22,172 nucleotides of DNA from positions 1 through 22,172 of the IMG/VR virus record IMGVR_UViG_3300037245_001388; one strand, 5' to 3'. The notes beneath the pieces were generated by a model. It did no database searches. It had not been told where the DNA came from and saw only the letters and a program-made list of their open reading frames with translations. Origin of the DNA: a virus. This document shows, in pieces, positions 11,836 to 19,162 of the stretch; the first letter of the stretch is position 1, and each line of letters begins with the position of its first letter. Position numbers and translations under genes: made by a program.

Positions 11836-12135
11836 CTAAGCCATTAAATCTAACATAGCTTGTAAGAACTTATCTTTGGTGATACGGTATAACTGGGATG
11901 TTTTGACGTTCCACTTTTTATCGAACTTACCAGCGATACAAACAGTTTGCCAAAGGATAGTTTGAGTCCGATCACCTAGGTATTTATGTTTATCAGTGGA
12001 ATAGACTTCGAGGTTACAGCACATAGAGCCGCTATAACCTTGCATACCTTCTGATAACGGGAAAACAAACCGCTCTCGGTGATCCATTGATTCTAATAAC
12101 GTGCGTAATTCTGTGATATTGGCTGGTTTTTTCAT
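11836..12135 (-). CDS. Hypothetical phage protein
   Basis: A 99-residue protein (start MKKPANITELRTLLESMDH). It contains a Cys pair (MCCNLEVYS), a strand-rich middle (QTILWQTVCIAGKF) and a C-terminal helix ending LDLMA. GGGAG lies 9 bases upstream in a leader (GAGTATTGAATA) nearly the same as those of the genes at 12500 and 12735. Family not recognised. Confidence 0.75.
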   Translation of the reverse strand: MKKPANITELRTLLESMDHRERFVFPLSEGMQGYSGSMCCNLEVYSTDKHKYLGDRTQTILWQTVCIAGKFDKKWNVKTSQLYRITKDKFLQAMLDLMA

Positions 12136-12181
12136 TATTCAATACTCCCATATAAAACAATATTATCATTCAACACTCAGG

Positions 12182-12219
12182 CAAAGGCTAAACAGGATTA
12201 GCCCTTGATTGATGGTTAA
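12182..12219 (-). repeat. Intergenic hairpin repeat, copy A
   Basis: A 38-base sequence repeated at 12701-12738 with one mismatch. It holds GGCTAA (12186-12191) and TTAGCC (12198-12203), a 6-bp stem that extends by 3 pairs on the minus strand, and includes the stop codon of the gene at 12216-12500. It looks like a 3'-end hairpin duplicated with its intergenic cassette. Confidence 0.8.
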
Positions 12220-12500
12220 CTGATAAGCTGCCTGATTTCCGTTATAAACCATGCAGGCAGAGTATATTCCCCGTTGCCTTCATTATGACACTGGTGCAGT
12301 ACCTCTTCTAATAGATGCCGTTCTTTGGTTACTGTCCCAATATAAACACAAGGCATTACAACAGAAGCTATTGACTCGCCTTCTTCTTTTGAGACTTTCA
12401 CTGATAAATGTGCGGCTTCTCCTTTGATTTCCTCCCAAGTTAAGTCAACCTCTTGTGTTGCTGGGTAATAACAAGCACTAATCTTATGAGTAGCTTCCAT
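12216..12500 (-). CDS. Hypothetical phage protein
   Basis: A 94-residue acidic protein (start MEATHKISACYYPATQEVDL). It has alternating strand-like segments (VASVVMPCVYIGTVTK) and a C-terminal helix containing LHQCHNEGNGEYTLPAWFITEIRQL. GAGGTG precedes the ATG, and its start overlaps the previous stop (TAATG at 12500). Family not recognised. Confidence 0.75.
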   Translation of the reverse strand: MEATHKISACYYPATQEVDLTWEEIKGEAAHLSVKVSKEEGESIASVVMPCVYIGTVTKERHLLEEVLHQCHNEGNGEYTLPAWFITEIRQLIS

Positions 12501-12661
12501 TAAATCACCTCAATTCGGGACTCTTTAGGGTTAAATCCTTGACGGACAAGAGCCTGCTTATGAGTTTCATTGGGTCTGATGTCAATGATGCGGTTTTCTT
12601 GTAATTCTCGACCCTTGCCAAACCCTTCTGCTTTCGTAAACACTTTTGCTGTTTGCCACAT
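12500..12661 (-). CDS. 53-residue hypothetical protein
   Basis: Short gene for 53 residues (start MWQTAKVFTKAEGFGKGREL), basic with a mixed strand/helix pattern and no Cys. AGGAG lies 8 bases before the ATG at 12659-12661, and the stop overlaps the next ATG by TAATG. The same GGAGTATGAATA leader precedes the gene at 12735. Function unknown. Confidence 0.7.
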   Translation of the reverse strand: MWQTAKVFTKAEGFGKGRELQENRIIDIRPNETHKQALVRQGFNPKESRIEVI

Positions 12662-12700
12662 TATTCATACTCCTATAATAAAAGTAATATAACAATTAAA

Positions 12701-12738
12701 CAAAGGCTAAACAAGATTAGCCCTTGATTGATGGTTAA
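12701..12738 (-). repeat. Intergenic hairpin repeat, copy B
   Basis: Second copy of the 38-base hairpin repeat at 12182-12219, again including the stop codon of the preceding gene (12735-13001). The bases between the repeat and the following RBS are also alignable to copy A with a few gaps, so the whole gap of about 80 bases was duplicated. Confidence 0.8.
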
Positions 12739-13001
12739 ATGGGGTGGCAGTAATCACATTCTGATTCTTCGCATTCAGTTATGCCCTCTTTGATGTCCTC
12801 TAGTAACGATTTCCAGACGGGTGTCTTAGAGTAAGGATTGTAAACCCAACTAATAACACAATGGCCTAAATTGGCATTCCATACCATCTTATCAGGGCTG
12901 TCAATAGTGACATGAAAAGCAGTCAATGATGGATTGTCCTCGATTGCTATAGATGCTTCTAGCTCAGAGATCAAGTTCAATACTTTCTGTTTGACGGTCA
13001 T
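12735..13001 (-). CDS. Hypothetical phage protein with C-terminal Cys/His
   Basis: An 88-residue protein (start MTVKQKVLNLISELEASIAIED). It shows a helix followed by strands (FHVTIDSP; CVISWVYNPY), ending in ECEESECDYCHPI, where Cys and His could bind a metal. AGGAG lies 8 bases upstream. Flanked by cassette-type gaps. Family not recognised. Confidence 0.75.
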   Translation of the reverse strand: MTVKQKVLNLISELEASIAIEDNPSLTAFHVTIDSPDKMVWNANLGHCVISWVYNPYSKTPVWKSLLEDIKEGITECEESECDYCHPI

Positions 13002-13047
13002 TATTCATACTCCTAATATAAAAGGTAAGCCGCATAAGGGGCGGCGG

Positions 13048-13224
13048 TTAGGTGGTTATTTCAGTTATAGCACAAGCAGGGCAGCCTTCAACTTCACAAA
13101 TAGCCTTAATAGCCTCTTCTTTGTTGCGGGCTTTAATATGGAAATTGATAATACCGTTATCGTGTTTGATTGTTGCGTAATAGCTGACTTTGGCTTGCGT
13201 TAATACTTTTGTGTCGATAATCAT
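13048..13224 (-). CDS. Small hypothetical protein
   Basis: A 58-residue protein (start MIIDTKVLTQAKVSYYATI) with a beta-beta-alpha-beta pattern: strand, strand, helix NKEEAIKAICEVEG, strand. The frame is open to a TTG upstream, but that codon is part of the TTGGAG site, so the ATG at 13222-13224 is chosen. Small phage proteins with an EEAI helix of this type are common; no function given. Confidence 0.7.
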   Translation of the reverse strand: MIIDTKVLTQAKVSYYATIKHDNGIINFHIKARNKEEAIKAICEVEGCPACAITEITT

Positions 13225-13250
13225 AATAAACTCCAATAGATAAAAGGTTA

Positions 13251-13292
13251 ACAGGTCAGGCAGTTTAGAGACTTGCCGAGGTCAGGGGGGGG
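13251..13292 (-). other. Hairpin and G10 run in gap
   Basis: GGCAGT and ACTTGCC (13258-13276) form a hairpin with a one-base bulge, followed by GCCGAGG and a run of ten G. Two copies of GGTCAGG flank the hairpin. It separates the genes at 13297-13644 and 13048-13224. Confidence 0.4.
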
Positions 13293-13296
13293 GGAG

Positions 13297-13644
13297 CTAG
13301 TTCCTACTAACTGAAAAAATCCCAGAATAACAAGCGTCAAAAAGCTCGTTGCAGTTACCTTTTTTCTTTGGTTGTTTTATTGCTGCTTTTTCATTTATCA
13401 ATCGCTCCATAGCAAGCCAAATTATACGATGTTTTTCGTTTAAAGCAACATCAGGTATTGGGAGGCCGCTAGTTTCAGCTTGCCGGCATTCATAGCATAA
13501 CATTAAATAACGATGAATCTCGTTATCTGTAATGCGAGCCGGTAGGTTAAGCTTAATTCTTTCTACTTTACTATATACCCTTGCCGGATTTGTGAAGTTT
13601 AGGTGTTTATAAAGCTCGTAATATTGACTGTGTGATTGTTCCAT
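13297..13644 (-). CDS. Hypothetical phage protein, first gene of leftward operon 2
   Basis: A 115-residue, mostly helical protein (start MEQSHSQYYELYKHLNF). It has a CYECRQAETSG segment and a Lys-rich stretch (AAIKQPKKKGNCNELF) near the C-terminus. GGGAG lies 8 bases upstream, about 40 bases after the promoter at 13690-13718, so it should be the first product of this operon. Family not recognised. Confidence 0.75.
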   Translation of the reverse strand: MEQSHSQYYELYKHLNFTNPARVYSKVERIKLNLPARITDNEIHRYLMLCYECRQAETSGLPIPDVALNEKHRIIWLAMERLINEKAAIKQPKKKGNCNELFDACYSGIFSVSRN

Positions 13645-13689
13645 AATAAACTCCCAATAAAATAAAATAACGATTAACTAACTATTACA

Positions 13690-13718
13690 ACTATACACTC
13701 TATCGGTTAACTTGTCAA
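13690..13718 (-). promoter_or_regulatory. Leftward promoter 2
   Basis: Minus strand: TTGACA (13718-13713), 17-base spacer, TATAGT (13695-13690; five of six consensus). Best promoter in the window. Back to back with the rightward promoter at 13789-13817, with about 70 bases between the -35 boxes. Confidence 0.75.
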
Positions 13719-13788
13719 CATTTAAACAGGAATAATGCAAAGATTTATTAAAATAAATAAAAATCACCACTTAAGCACTAAAAAAGGC

Positions 13789-13817
13789 TTGACACGGACA
13801 AACATTTCTGTTAAGGT
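13789..13817 (+). promoter_or_regulatory. Rightward late-module promoter
   Basis: TTGACA (13789-13794), 17-base spacer, TAAGGT (13812-13817). Its -10 resembles TAAGCT of the first leftward promoter. It would start transcription near 13824, 25 bases before the gene at 13849, and lead into the terminase genes. Confidence 0.55.
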
Positions 13818-13848
13818 GGGCGTAGATAATAATGTAATAGAGGCAAGA

Positions 13849-13986
13849 ATGAGCGAAGCAACAGCAACAGTTCAATATTTTACATGGCTTGAGCCGAGAT
13901 GGATTGATAATAAAGACAAGCCTCGGACGGCAACAGAGCTAAGATTGATAAGAAGCATACTTAAGTCAAAAGCAATGAAAGCATAA
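13849..13986 (+). CDS. 45-residue hypothetical protein
   Basis: The frame is open from 13735, but the promoter at 13789-13817 lies within that part. ATG 13849-13851 has a GAGG site 5 bases upstream, so a 45-residue product (start MSEATATVQYFTWLEP) is preferred over the 83-residue one. Basic helix at the C-terminus (ATELRLIRSILKSKAMKA). First gene of the late module. If the long form is real, it would begin with a Lys/Asn-rich stretch unlike its neighbours. Confidence 0.55.
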   Translation: MSEATATVQYFTWLEPRWIDNKDKPRTATELRLIRSILKSKAMKA

Positions 13987-13990
13987 AGCA

Positions 13991-14143
13991 ATGCCAACAA
14001 TAAGACTAACAAAAGAGAAAGCGGCGATAGTAGCGGCGCAACAGCAAGCTACAACTGATAAGCTAGTAGCAATGCTAAACCCAAACATATTATACATAGA
14101 GATAATTGAGCCAGAAGTGGACAGGTGTATATTAAATGACTGA
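13991..14143 (+). CDS. 50-residue hypothetical protein
   Basis: Short gene starting 4 bases after the previous stop and overlapping the terminase small subunit start by 8 bases. It encodes 50 residues (start MPTIRLTKEKAAIVAAQQQ) with an N-terminal Ala/Gln helix and a C-terminal acidic strand (ILYIEIIEPEVD). No strong ribosome binding site, so translation likely depends on coupling. Its place before terS is typical of small phage accessory genes. Confidence 0.6.
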   Translation: MPTIRLTKEKAAIVAAQQQATTDKLVAMLNPNILYIEIIEPEVDRCILND

Positions 14144-14603
14144 CCCAAAGACAAAGATAAGCGACAAAGCCCAGTTAGCTACAATGCACTACATAGCTAA
14201 CTTCATCACAAACCCCATTAAAGGTTATACATGGTCGGCAGCGATGAGAGATGCGGGGTTTGCCGAGACAACAATAGATAAGCACCCAAACTATGTTTCG
14301 GGTTTACTAGGGGTCCAAAGGCAGATTAGTGCCGCAATAGCTAAAATCAAGGCTAAAAGCGTCGCTACGAGACTACAAAGGCAAGAGTTCTGGACTGATG
14401 TTCAGTCAGGTAAGCTCATAAATGATGACGGAACCACTGTTAATGTTGACATCACTGCCCGACTCCGCGCCAGCGAGCTATTGGGCAGGTCTGAGGCTGA
14501 TTTCACTGATAACGTCAACGATAACCGTGAAGGCTTGACTATCTCGGTCACAGCTCCGCAGCAGCCCAAACTAAGCCCTAACAAGGCCGTAGAGGGGGCG
14601 TGA
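14136..14603 (+). CDS. terS: Terminase small subunit
   Basis: A 155-residue protein. Residues about 12-70 hold a helix-turn-helix-like region, with NPIKGYTWSAAMRDAGFAETTIDKHPNYV in the pattern common to terminase small subunits of this type. The middle is helical for oligomerisation. Near 108-118 it has RLRASELLGRSEADF, the conserved 'xLRASELLGxxxxxF' block that precedes the C-terminal tail. It binds the packaging site on concatemeric DNA and hands it to the large subunit. AGGTG lies 8 bases upstream. The large subunit follows about 900 bases later. Confidence 0.88.
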   Translation: MTDPKTKISDKAQLATMHYIANFITNPIKGYTWSAAMRDAGFAETTIDKHPNYVSGLLGVQRQISAAIAKIKAKSVATRLQRQEFWTDVQSGKLINDDGTTVNVDITARLRASELLGRSEADFTDNVNDNREGLTISVTAPQQPKLSPNKAVEGA

Positions 14604-15007
14604 GCGTATTAACTATGAAATATGATACTATGACACCAATTAGAGCTAAGATGGACTGGCGCGGCCTCTGGGGCTGTCTGAGGGCTAAAGCGGGCTTAAG
14701 ATACCAAAACCGACCCCCTACACCGCGCCGAGGGTACGTCATGCCAGTGGGAGCGGTGTATGCTGCCCCGCGCCAATTTTCTCCCCTCCCCAGAAACAAG
14801 ACCAATCTTATCCACGGCCTAATCCTATATTCCAACGTAAACAAAGGACTTACGGCTGTTTTTTCTGGTGCTAAAATCGTCATAAGTGCATTTTTGCATA
14901 GATTATATAGCCCCGTGATTTCCGATACTTTTCCTTATTTTTGGGCTAAAAACGGCGGTGTGGATTTTTCTAGAAATATGACTTACGTTAATTTTTCTGG
15001 GTTTTAA
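14600..15007 (+). CDS. Uncertain ORF after terS
   Basis: A 135-codon frame starting at GTG (GTGA overlap with the terS stop; GAGGGGG just before), open across a region that changes from GC-rich to AT-rich. Residues are basic and aromatic with no recognisable domain (start MSVLTMKYDTMTPIRAK, end MTYVNFSGF). The frame length is unusual for this composition, and the coupling fits local style. Against it: the GC-rich part carries inverted repeats and an opposite-strand ORF of 101 codons. Real gene or structured noncoding DNA; undecided. Confidence 0.35.
   Translation: MSVLTMKYDTMTPIRAKMDWRGLWGCLRAKAGLRYQNRPPTPRRGYVMPVGAVYAAPRQFSPLPRNKTNLIHGLILYSNVNKGLTAVFSGAKIVISAFLHRLYSPVISDTFPYFWAKNGGVDFSRNMTYVNFSGF
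14657..14775. other. GC-rich inverted-repeat island
   Basis: TGGCGCGG (14657-14664) pairs with CCGCGCCA (14768-14775), and inside it TACACCGC (14719-14726) pairs with GCGGTGTA (14753-14760), both perfect 8-bp stems. The interior carries GCCGAGG. It lies between the terminase genes in the first part of a 579-base stretch (14604-15182) with no certain gene; the remainder (14790-15040) is AT-rich with several T runs. It might be a structured RNA or a packaging-related site. Confidence 0.45.
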
Positions 15008-15043
15008 AAAAGTTATGAAATATGAGATATTATATATTCAGCC

Positions 15044-15169
15044 TTGGGACTACCATTGGTTATTTTGGTTTGGATTAAATTGATTAGCAATAAAGACATG
15101 TTGTTGTATGCGGTTGTTACTTTGGCTGAATGGGCTTGTGTGTTGAGCCTGATTTGGTTGATACTTTAA
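15044..15169 (+). CDS. Possible small two-helix membrane protein
   Basis: A frame ending at 15167-15169 encodes two hydrophobic segments (LGLPLVILVWIKLI and MLLYAVVTLAEWACVLSLIWLIL) if read from the TTG at 15044, or one 23-residue segment from the ATG at 15098. Neither start has a good ribosome binding site. Holin-like size and topology, but the start is unsolved and the call is weak. Confidence 0.3.
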   Translation: MGLPLVILVWIKLISNKDMLLYAVVTLAEWACVLSLIWLIL

Positions 15170-15182
15170 TAAGGAAAGAGAC

Positions 15183-15377
15183 ATGGATAGATTGAAAGAA
15201 GGTATTGTTCGCGGCAGTTTCGCTGGCAAGGAAGGCATGGCTGTTATGCGGGATAAGTTGAATGAGATTATTGATTGGGTAAATGAGTTCGAGAAGCCTG
15301 TTGTTGTTAAGCTAGGCGGAGTAACAGTTAAGACGGATAAATACGAGAAATGCAGTACAGAGAAGACCAAACTATAA
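15183..15377 (+). CDS. Small hypothetical protein before terL
   Basis: A 64-residue protein (start MDRLKEGIVRGSFAGKEGM) with an amphipathic helix (DKLNEIIDWVNEFEKP) and a C-terminal strand VVVKLGGVTVKTDKY. An AAGGA site lies 7 bases upstream. Overlaps the next small gene by 28 bases in another frame. Position between terS and terL suggests a late-module accessory; no family recognised. Confidence 0.75.
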   Translation: MDRLKEGIVRGSFAGKEGMAVMRDKLNEIIDWVNEFEKPVVVKLGGVTVKTDKYEKCSTEKTKL

Positions 15378-15511
15378 AGCGGCAGATGTTCAAGAAGAAC
15401 CAGCAGGTGCTGGAGTTCATCCGCATGCGTGACTTCGCCGCGGCCATTGACTATGTTAGTCAGTTGGACGAATTGGATAAGTTGGTAATGGTAAAGGATA
15501 TTGATGCGTAA
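15350..15511 (+). CDS. 53-residue helical protein before terL
   Basis: A short gene overlapping the previous one by 28 bases and the large terminase start by 8 bases. It encodes 53 residues (start MQYREDQTIKRQMFKKN) forming a charged amphipathic helix with a LDELDKLVMVKD end. Overlaps on both sides support translation. Function unknown. Confidence 0.65.
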   Translation: MQYREDQTIKRQMFKKNQQVLEFIRMRDFAAAIDYVSQLDELDKLVMVKDIDA

Positions 15512-16871
15512 AGCCCCAAAAAAATGGGATGTCACTCTGACTCAGTTCCAGAACGACTTCTTCACCTCCACGGCCAGGTTCCCGGCTATGGTGGCTGCTT
15601 GGGGTACTGGCAAGACCATGTGCCTGATTTTGAAGGCTATGGACCTTTCTATTCGTTATCCAAACAATCTTGGTCTTATTGTAAGAAAGAACTTCACCGA
15701 CCTTAAAGATAGTACTATGAAGGACTTCCATAGATATACAGGGATTAAGGTTCCTACTAGCAAGGATGTTGTATTGCCGAACGGATCAGAGATCATGTTC
15801 AGGCATATGGACGAGTTATCAGGTGTTGTCCAGAACGTTAACCTTGGCTTCTTTGCTATTGAGCAGATGGAAGAGTTTGATACTGCTGAAGAGTTTGACC
15901 TGCTTGACGGTCGCTTGCGTCGTGAGGGCTGTTTCAGGCAGGGGTTTGGAATTGCTAATACTAACGGCCATAATTGGGTGTGGCGCAAGTGGAAAAACGA
16001 AAGGGGACCTGACTATCTCTGTGACAAGATTTTACCCTGTGAGTTTGACGGTTTGGGATATAGTGGATTTGCTGAACTGATCGAAGCAAAGACTTTTGAT
16101 AATCCCTACCTGCCACCCGATTTTATCGGTTCATTAAAGATAAAGCAGGAAACCAACCCGTCGGCTTATAGGCGTTACGTAGAGAACTCATGGGAAGATA
16201 CAGATATGGATGATGTTTGTATCCCGTACTCTCACCTAATCAGGGCGATAAACTATGAAGTCTTTACTCTACACGAGAAGAGAAGGGTTGTTTGTTGTGA
16301 CCCAGCCGAGTTCGGTAATGACAAGACTATCATAATGGCTATGGAAGAGGGCAAGATCATAGATATTGAGTCTTTGAGGCAGAAAGAGCCGATGGAGACT
16401 GCTGGCAGGAATGTGGTTATGAGACGGAAGCATAATGCCCAGATAGTAGCGATAGACTCTATTGGCATTGGCTCTGGTATAAGAAGTAGGCTGGGCGAGC
16501 TTGGCGAGAATGTTATTGGCATAAATGTTGGTATGAAGTCAAGCGACCCAGAGAAGTTTGCCAACTTGAAGGCTGAGATATGGATGCATGCGCAGGATCA
16601 GTTCAGAGAGAATAAGATAAGCCTACCAGACAATGACGAACTATTAGAAGACCTCGCCGCGATGAAGTATTCAACTAACTCAAGAGGTCAGGTTGCTATT
16701 GAGAAGAAGGAAGACACGAAAAAGAGGCTTGGTAGAAGCCCTGATATGGGAGACTGCTTTGTACTTGGCCTCTGGGCATTGAAAGGGCTTGGTTTCGAGC
16801 CTGTAGTGGATTATGAGGACGAAGACAGCGACACAGTTAACAGTTATCATTCAAAGACGGTATTTACATGA
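15504..16871 (+). CDS. terL: Terminase large subunit
   Basis: A 455-residue packaging motor. The ATPase part has a Walker A-like WGTGKT at 33-38, preceded by hydrophobic VAA, and a Walker B-like LGFFAIEQ at 114-121 in which Glu replaces the usual Asp. The RNase H-type nuclease part has acidic residues in CCDPAEFGNDKT (Asp266), VAIDSIGIG (Asp318) and the SPDMGD region (Asp417). It cuts concatemeric DNA and drives it into the capsid through the portal. The upstream TTG at 15501 is rejected for ATG 15504, which has AAAGGA 5 bases away. Stop overlaps portal ATG by ATGA. Confidence 0.95.
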   Translation: MRKAPKKWDVTLTQFQNDFFTSTARFPAMVAAWGTGKTMCLILKAMDLSIRYPNNLGLIVRKNFTDLKDSTMKDFHRYTGIKVPTSKDVVLPNGSEIMFRHMDELSGVVQNVNLGFFAIEQMEEFDTAEEFDLLDGRLRREGCFRQGFGIANTNGHNWVWRKWKNERGPDYLCDKILPCEFDGLGYSGFAELIEAKTFDNPYLPPDFIGSLKIKQETNPSAYRRYVENSWEDTDMDDVCIPYSHLIRAINYEVFTLHEKRRVVCCDPAEFGNDKTIIMAMEEGKIIDIESLRQKEPMETAGRNVVMRRKHNAQIVAIDSIGIGSGIRSRLGELGENVIGINVGMKSSDPEKFANLKAEIWMHAQDQFRENKISLPDNDELLEDLAAMKYSTNSRGQVAIEKKEDTKKRLGRSPDMGDCFVLGLWALKGLGFEPVVDYEDEDSDTVNSYHSKTVFT

Positions 16872-18517
16872 GCGATAAAGACCAAAAAGAAATTACATAC
16901 ATTCTCAACCAGAAGCAACAGGCTTACGATGCTACTTTTGAGCGTAGAGAGGCCGCATATGAGCTTTGGCAGTTATACCAGAACCGTCAGGACTATTCCA
17001 ACAAGAAGGAGTGGCAGAGCAAGATATTCGTCCCGAAGATATTCATGGCTATTGAGCAAGCTACGTCGGTTGTTAAAAGGGCTATCTTAAGCCCAAGGCG
17101 ACTCTTTAAGATGGATGTGATTGACCCGAAGGACGAGGTTGCAAGAGAAATCATGCCATTAGTAGAAGAAAAGCTCAAAAGAAGGATAAAAGAGAGCAAT
17201 TTTGCAACATCTTATGCCGAAACCATAAAAGAAGGCTTCCTTACCGGGCTTGGTGTGCCTAAAGTATTATGGGAAAACGGACCTCTTTTTGTAAATGTAG
17301 CCGGTACGCAGACCTATATTGACCCTGATTACGAAGTTGGACCTGTAAACAGGCCGAAGTTCATTATCGAAGAGAAAGAAATGGACTTAGCAGAACTAAA
17401 GGATATGGCAAGTCGGATAAACAAAGAGGCAGGCCAAAATCTATTCAATATGCGTGAAATCAACGCGATCAAGACTGATGGAGAGGGATTCGAGCGAAAG
17501 GAACGTGAACAGCTAAGAAAAGGGCTACAGCACTTCGTAGAAAACGACAGGCGAGTGAATATCATAGAGTTTTGGGGTGATATAGTTGACAATGAGACTA
17601 ATAAAGTCAAAAAGAACCAGTACAGGATGGTTGCCAACAAAAAGAACATTGTAAGGAAGCAAGATAACCCATTCGACCACGGCCAACTCCCTTATGTCCC
17701 AACTACCCCTATACCATACCCCCACAGAGGGTCATGGGGTGTATCGTTAGTAGAGCCAGTGGTAAAGATGCAGTACGCCTACAATAACATCATAAATCTC
17801 TCAATAGATAACCTTAATTTCTCAGTGAACAAGGTGTATCAGTACCAGCCATCTAACCTAGTGAACCCAAGAAGTCTTACACGGCTATACCCAGGTAAGC
17901 TTGTGGCCACCCACAACGGCGCTGACGCCATCAAAGAGGTTAGGACGTCTAATATAGGTCAAGACTCGTTTGCGGCTATGGGGCTGTTACAGAGCGAGAT
18001 ACAGAAGGGCACTGCGGTAACAGAGTTCCTTCTTGGTACAGCAGGCGGGTCGAAGACTGCAACGGAAGCTAAGATCAAAACCGCACAAGCACAGGGAATC
18101 TTTGATACAATAGCAAGAAGCATAGAAATAAACTCTCTTGCACCTATTATCAAGATGGTATTCGATTTAATGGTGCAGTTTGGTGAAATACCAGCAGAAC
18201 TAAAGGATAGATATAAGTTTGAGGTTGGTGGCTTGTCGTTACTTCTTGTAAGGCAGGAGCAGACATCAAACGTACAGCAGGTCTTAGGTGCGGCATTACA
18301 GAACGAAACACTCGCAGATATGACTAATATAAGAGAGTTGTATTCTAAGTACCTTGAATTATTGAATCTTGAAGATGTTTTAGTAGACGAACAGCAAGGT
18401 CCGAACAAAGACCAAGAGCGACAAATAGACCAACAAACGCAAGAACAAGCACAGAAACAGGTAGCTGGTATGTCCGACGAGGAAATTCTCGCTGCCGCAG
18501 AAGAACTAGGAGTCTAG
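16868..18517 (+). CDS. Portal protein
   Basis: A 549-residue portal, the dodecameric ring at the capsid vertex for DNA entry and tail attachment. Signature stretches are KEWQSKIFVPKIFMAIEQATS (about 40-60), the stem/wing regions with many Lys/Glu helices, LSIDNLNFSVN in the middle, and a C-terminal Gln-rich tail (DQERQIDQQTQEQAQKQ). Length is normal for portals of phages with N4-gp56/P22-type capsids. ATGA-coupled to terL, and a small gene begins 1 base after its stop, so the head genes form one operon. Confidence 0.92.
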   Translation: MSDKDQKEITYILNQKQQAYDATFERREAAYELWQLYQNRQDYSNKKEWQSKIFVPKIFMAIEQATSVVKRAILSPRRLFKMDVIDPKDEVAREIMPLVEEKLKRRIKESNFATSYAETIKEGFLTGLGVPKVLWENGPLFVNVAGTQTYIDPDYEVGPVNRPKFIIEEKEMDLAELKDMASRINKEAGQNLFNMREINAIKTDGEGFERKEREQLRKGLQHFVENDRRVNIIEFWGDIVDNETNKVKKNQYRMVANKKNIVRKQDNPFDHGQLPYVPTTPIPYPHRGSWGVSLVEPVVKMQYAYNNIINLSIDNLNFSVNKVYQYQPSNLVNPRSLTRLYPGKLVATHNGADAIKEVRTSNIGQDSFAAMGLLQSEIQKGTAVTEFLLGTAGGSKTATEAKIKTAQAQGIFDTIARSIEINSLAPIIKMVFDLMVQFGEIPAELKDRYKFEVGGLSLLLVRQEQTSNVQQVLGAALQNETLADMTNIRELYSKYLELLNLEDVLVDEQQGPNKDQERQIDQQTQEQAQKQVAGMSDEEILAAAEELGV

Positions 18518-18518
18518 T

Positions 18519-18872
18519 ATGCCAAAAACGACAAGTAAAGACGGCGTAAAGCCAACAATCGGAATGGCCGAGGCTAACGTTCCTATCCATCAGGAAATGC
18601 CAATGGGATTCAAGGAAACCGGCCCAGGTATTACTACTCATGCGATAGGAACTGCGGAACCGTCCATTAAAACACCAACAGAGCGTATGGGTGCGGCTAA
18701 ACCGTGGATGCCTAAAGGTGGACACGCAGTAGCCGCGGCAAACGCACATGACCCGGCAAGCTCGAAACCAAGCATGAAGGTCGGCAAAACCCAAGGCCAG
18801 AGCCCAGCAGGTTACGCTGGTAACGACCAAGGCGGGTATGTTGACGCAGGTGCTGCTGGGGGTTACAGTTAA
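18519..18872 (+). CDS. Gly/Ala/Pro-rich small structural-module protein
   Basis: A 117-residue low-complexity protein (start MPKTTSKDGVKPTIG), rich in Gly, Ala, Pro, Ser, Lys, with no predicted fold and a C-terminus ending DAGAAGGYS. AGGAG lies 6 bases before the ATG. Placed between portal and scaffold, it could be a disordered capsid-interior or tail-connector protein. No family recognised. Confidence 0.75.
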   Translation: MPKTTSKDGVKPTIGMAEANVPIHQEMPMGFKETGPGITTHAIGTAEPSIKTPTERMGAAKPWMPKGGHAVAAANAHDPASSKPSMKVGKTQGQSPAGYAGNDQGGYVDAGAAGGYS

Positions 18873-19162
18873 TGGATGATGTAGGCAACGAAGAGAGAGA
18901 TGCAGTAGAGTCTATTGCTAGAGATGGGCAGGCTGTTCATACGATGGTTAACACTAACGGATGGAAAGAAGTTGTTCGTCCTGCACTAGATAGGCGTAAA
19001 GTTGCGTTAATGAGTGATTTTCAGAACGCAAAAGTATATGAAGAATTTGTTGCTGTTCAGCAGGCTGTAAATGCCATTGACAGCTTAATAAACTTTATTG
19101 AATCAACATTAATAGAGGGCAAAGAAGCCCTTATAGAATTGAGAGACGCAGAACACCCGTAA
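18872..19162 (+). CDS. Conserved small head-module protein
   Basis: A 96-residue helical protein (start MDDVGNEERDAVESIARDGQ). It has a long first helix, then WKEVVRPALDRRKV and a C-terminal pair of helices with EFVAVQQAVNAIDSLINFIESTLIEGKEAL. This layout matches a small family seen between portal and scaffold genes in tailed phages, whose function I do not know. TAATG coupling to the gene before. Its 3' end includes the first unit of the 30-base-period repeat. Confidence 0.8.
   Translation: MDDVGNEERDAVESIARDGQAVHTMVNTNGWKEVVRPALDRRKVALMSDFQNAKVYEEFVAVQQAVNAIDSLINFIESTLIEGKEALIELRDAEHP

Noticed and set aside
11790-11866. Complete tRNA gene
   Set aside because: Only the T-arm and an acceptor-like strand are present; no matching 5' acceptor, D-arm or anticodon arm could be drawn.
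12182-12738. CRISPR array
   Set aside because: Only two repeat copies about 519 bases apart with genes between them; no regular spacers and no cas genes.
15050-15535. 161-codon minus strand ORF between terS and terL
   Set aside because: Opposite two supported small + strand genes; no ribosome binding site and no neighbour on that strand.
18345-18830. 161-codon minus strand ORF opposite portal and the next gene
   Set aside because: Antisense shadow across two confident genes; Cys/Trp/Arg-rich composition typical of a reverse-frame reading.
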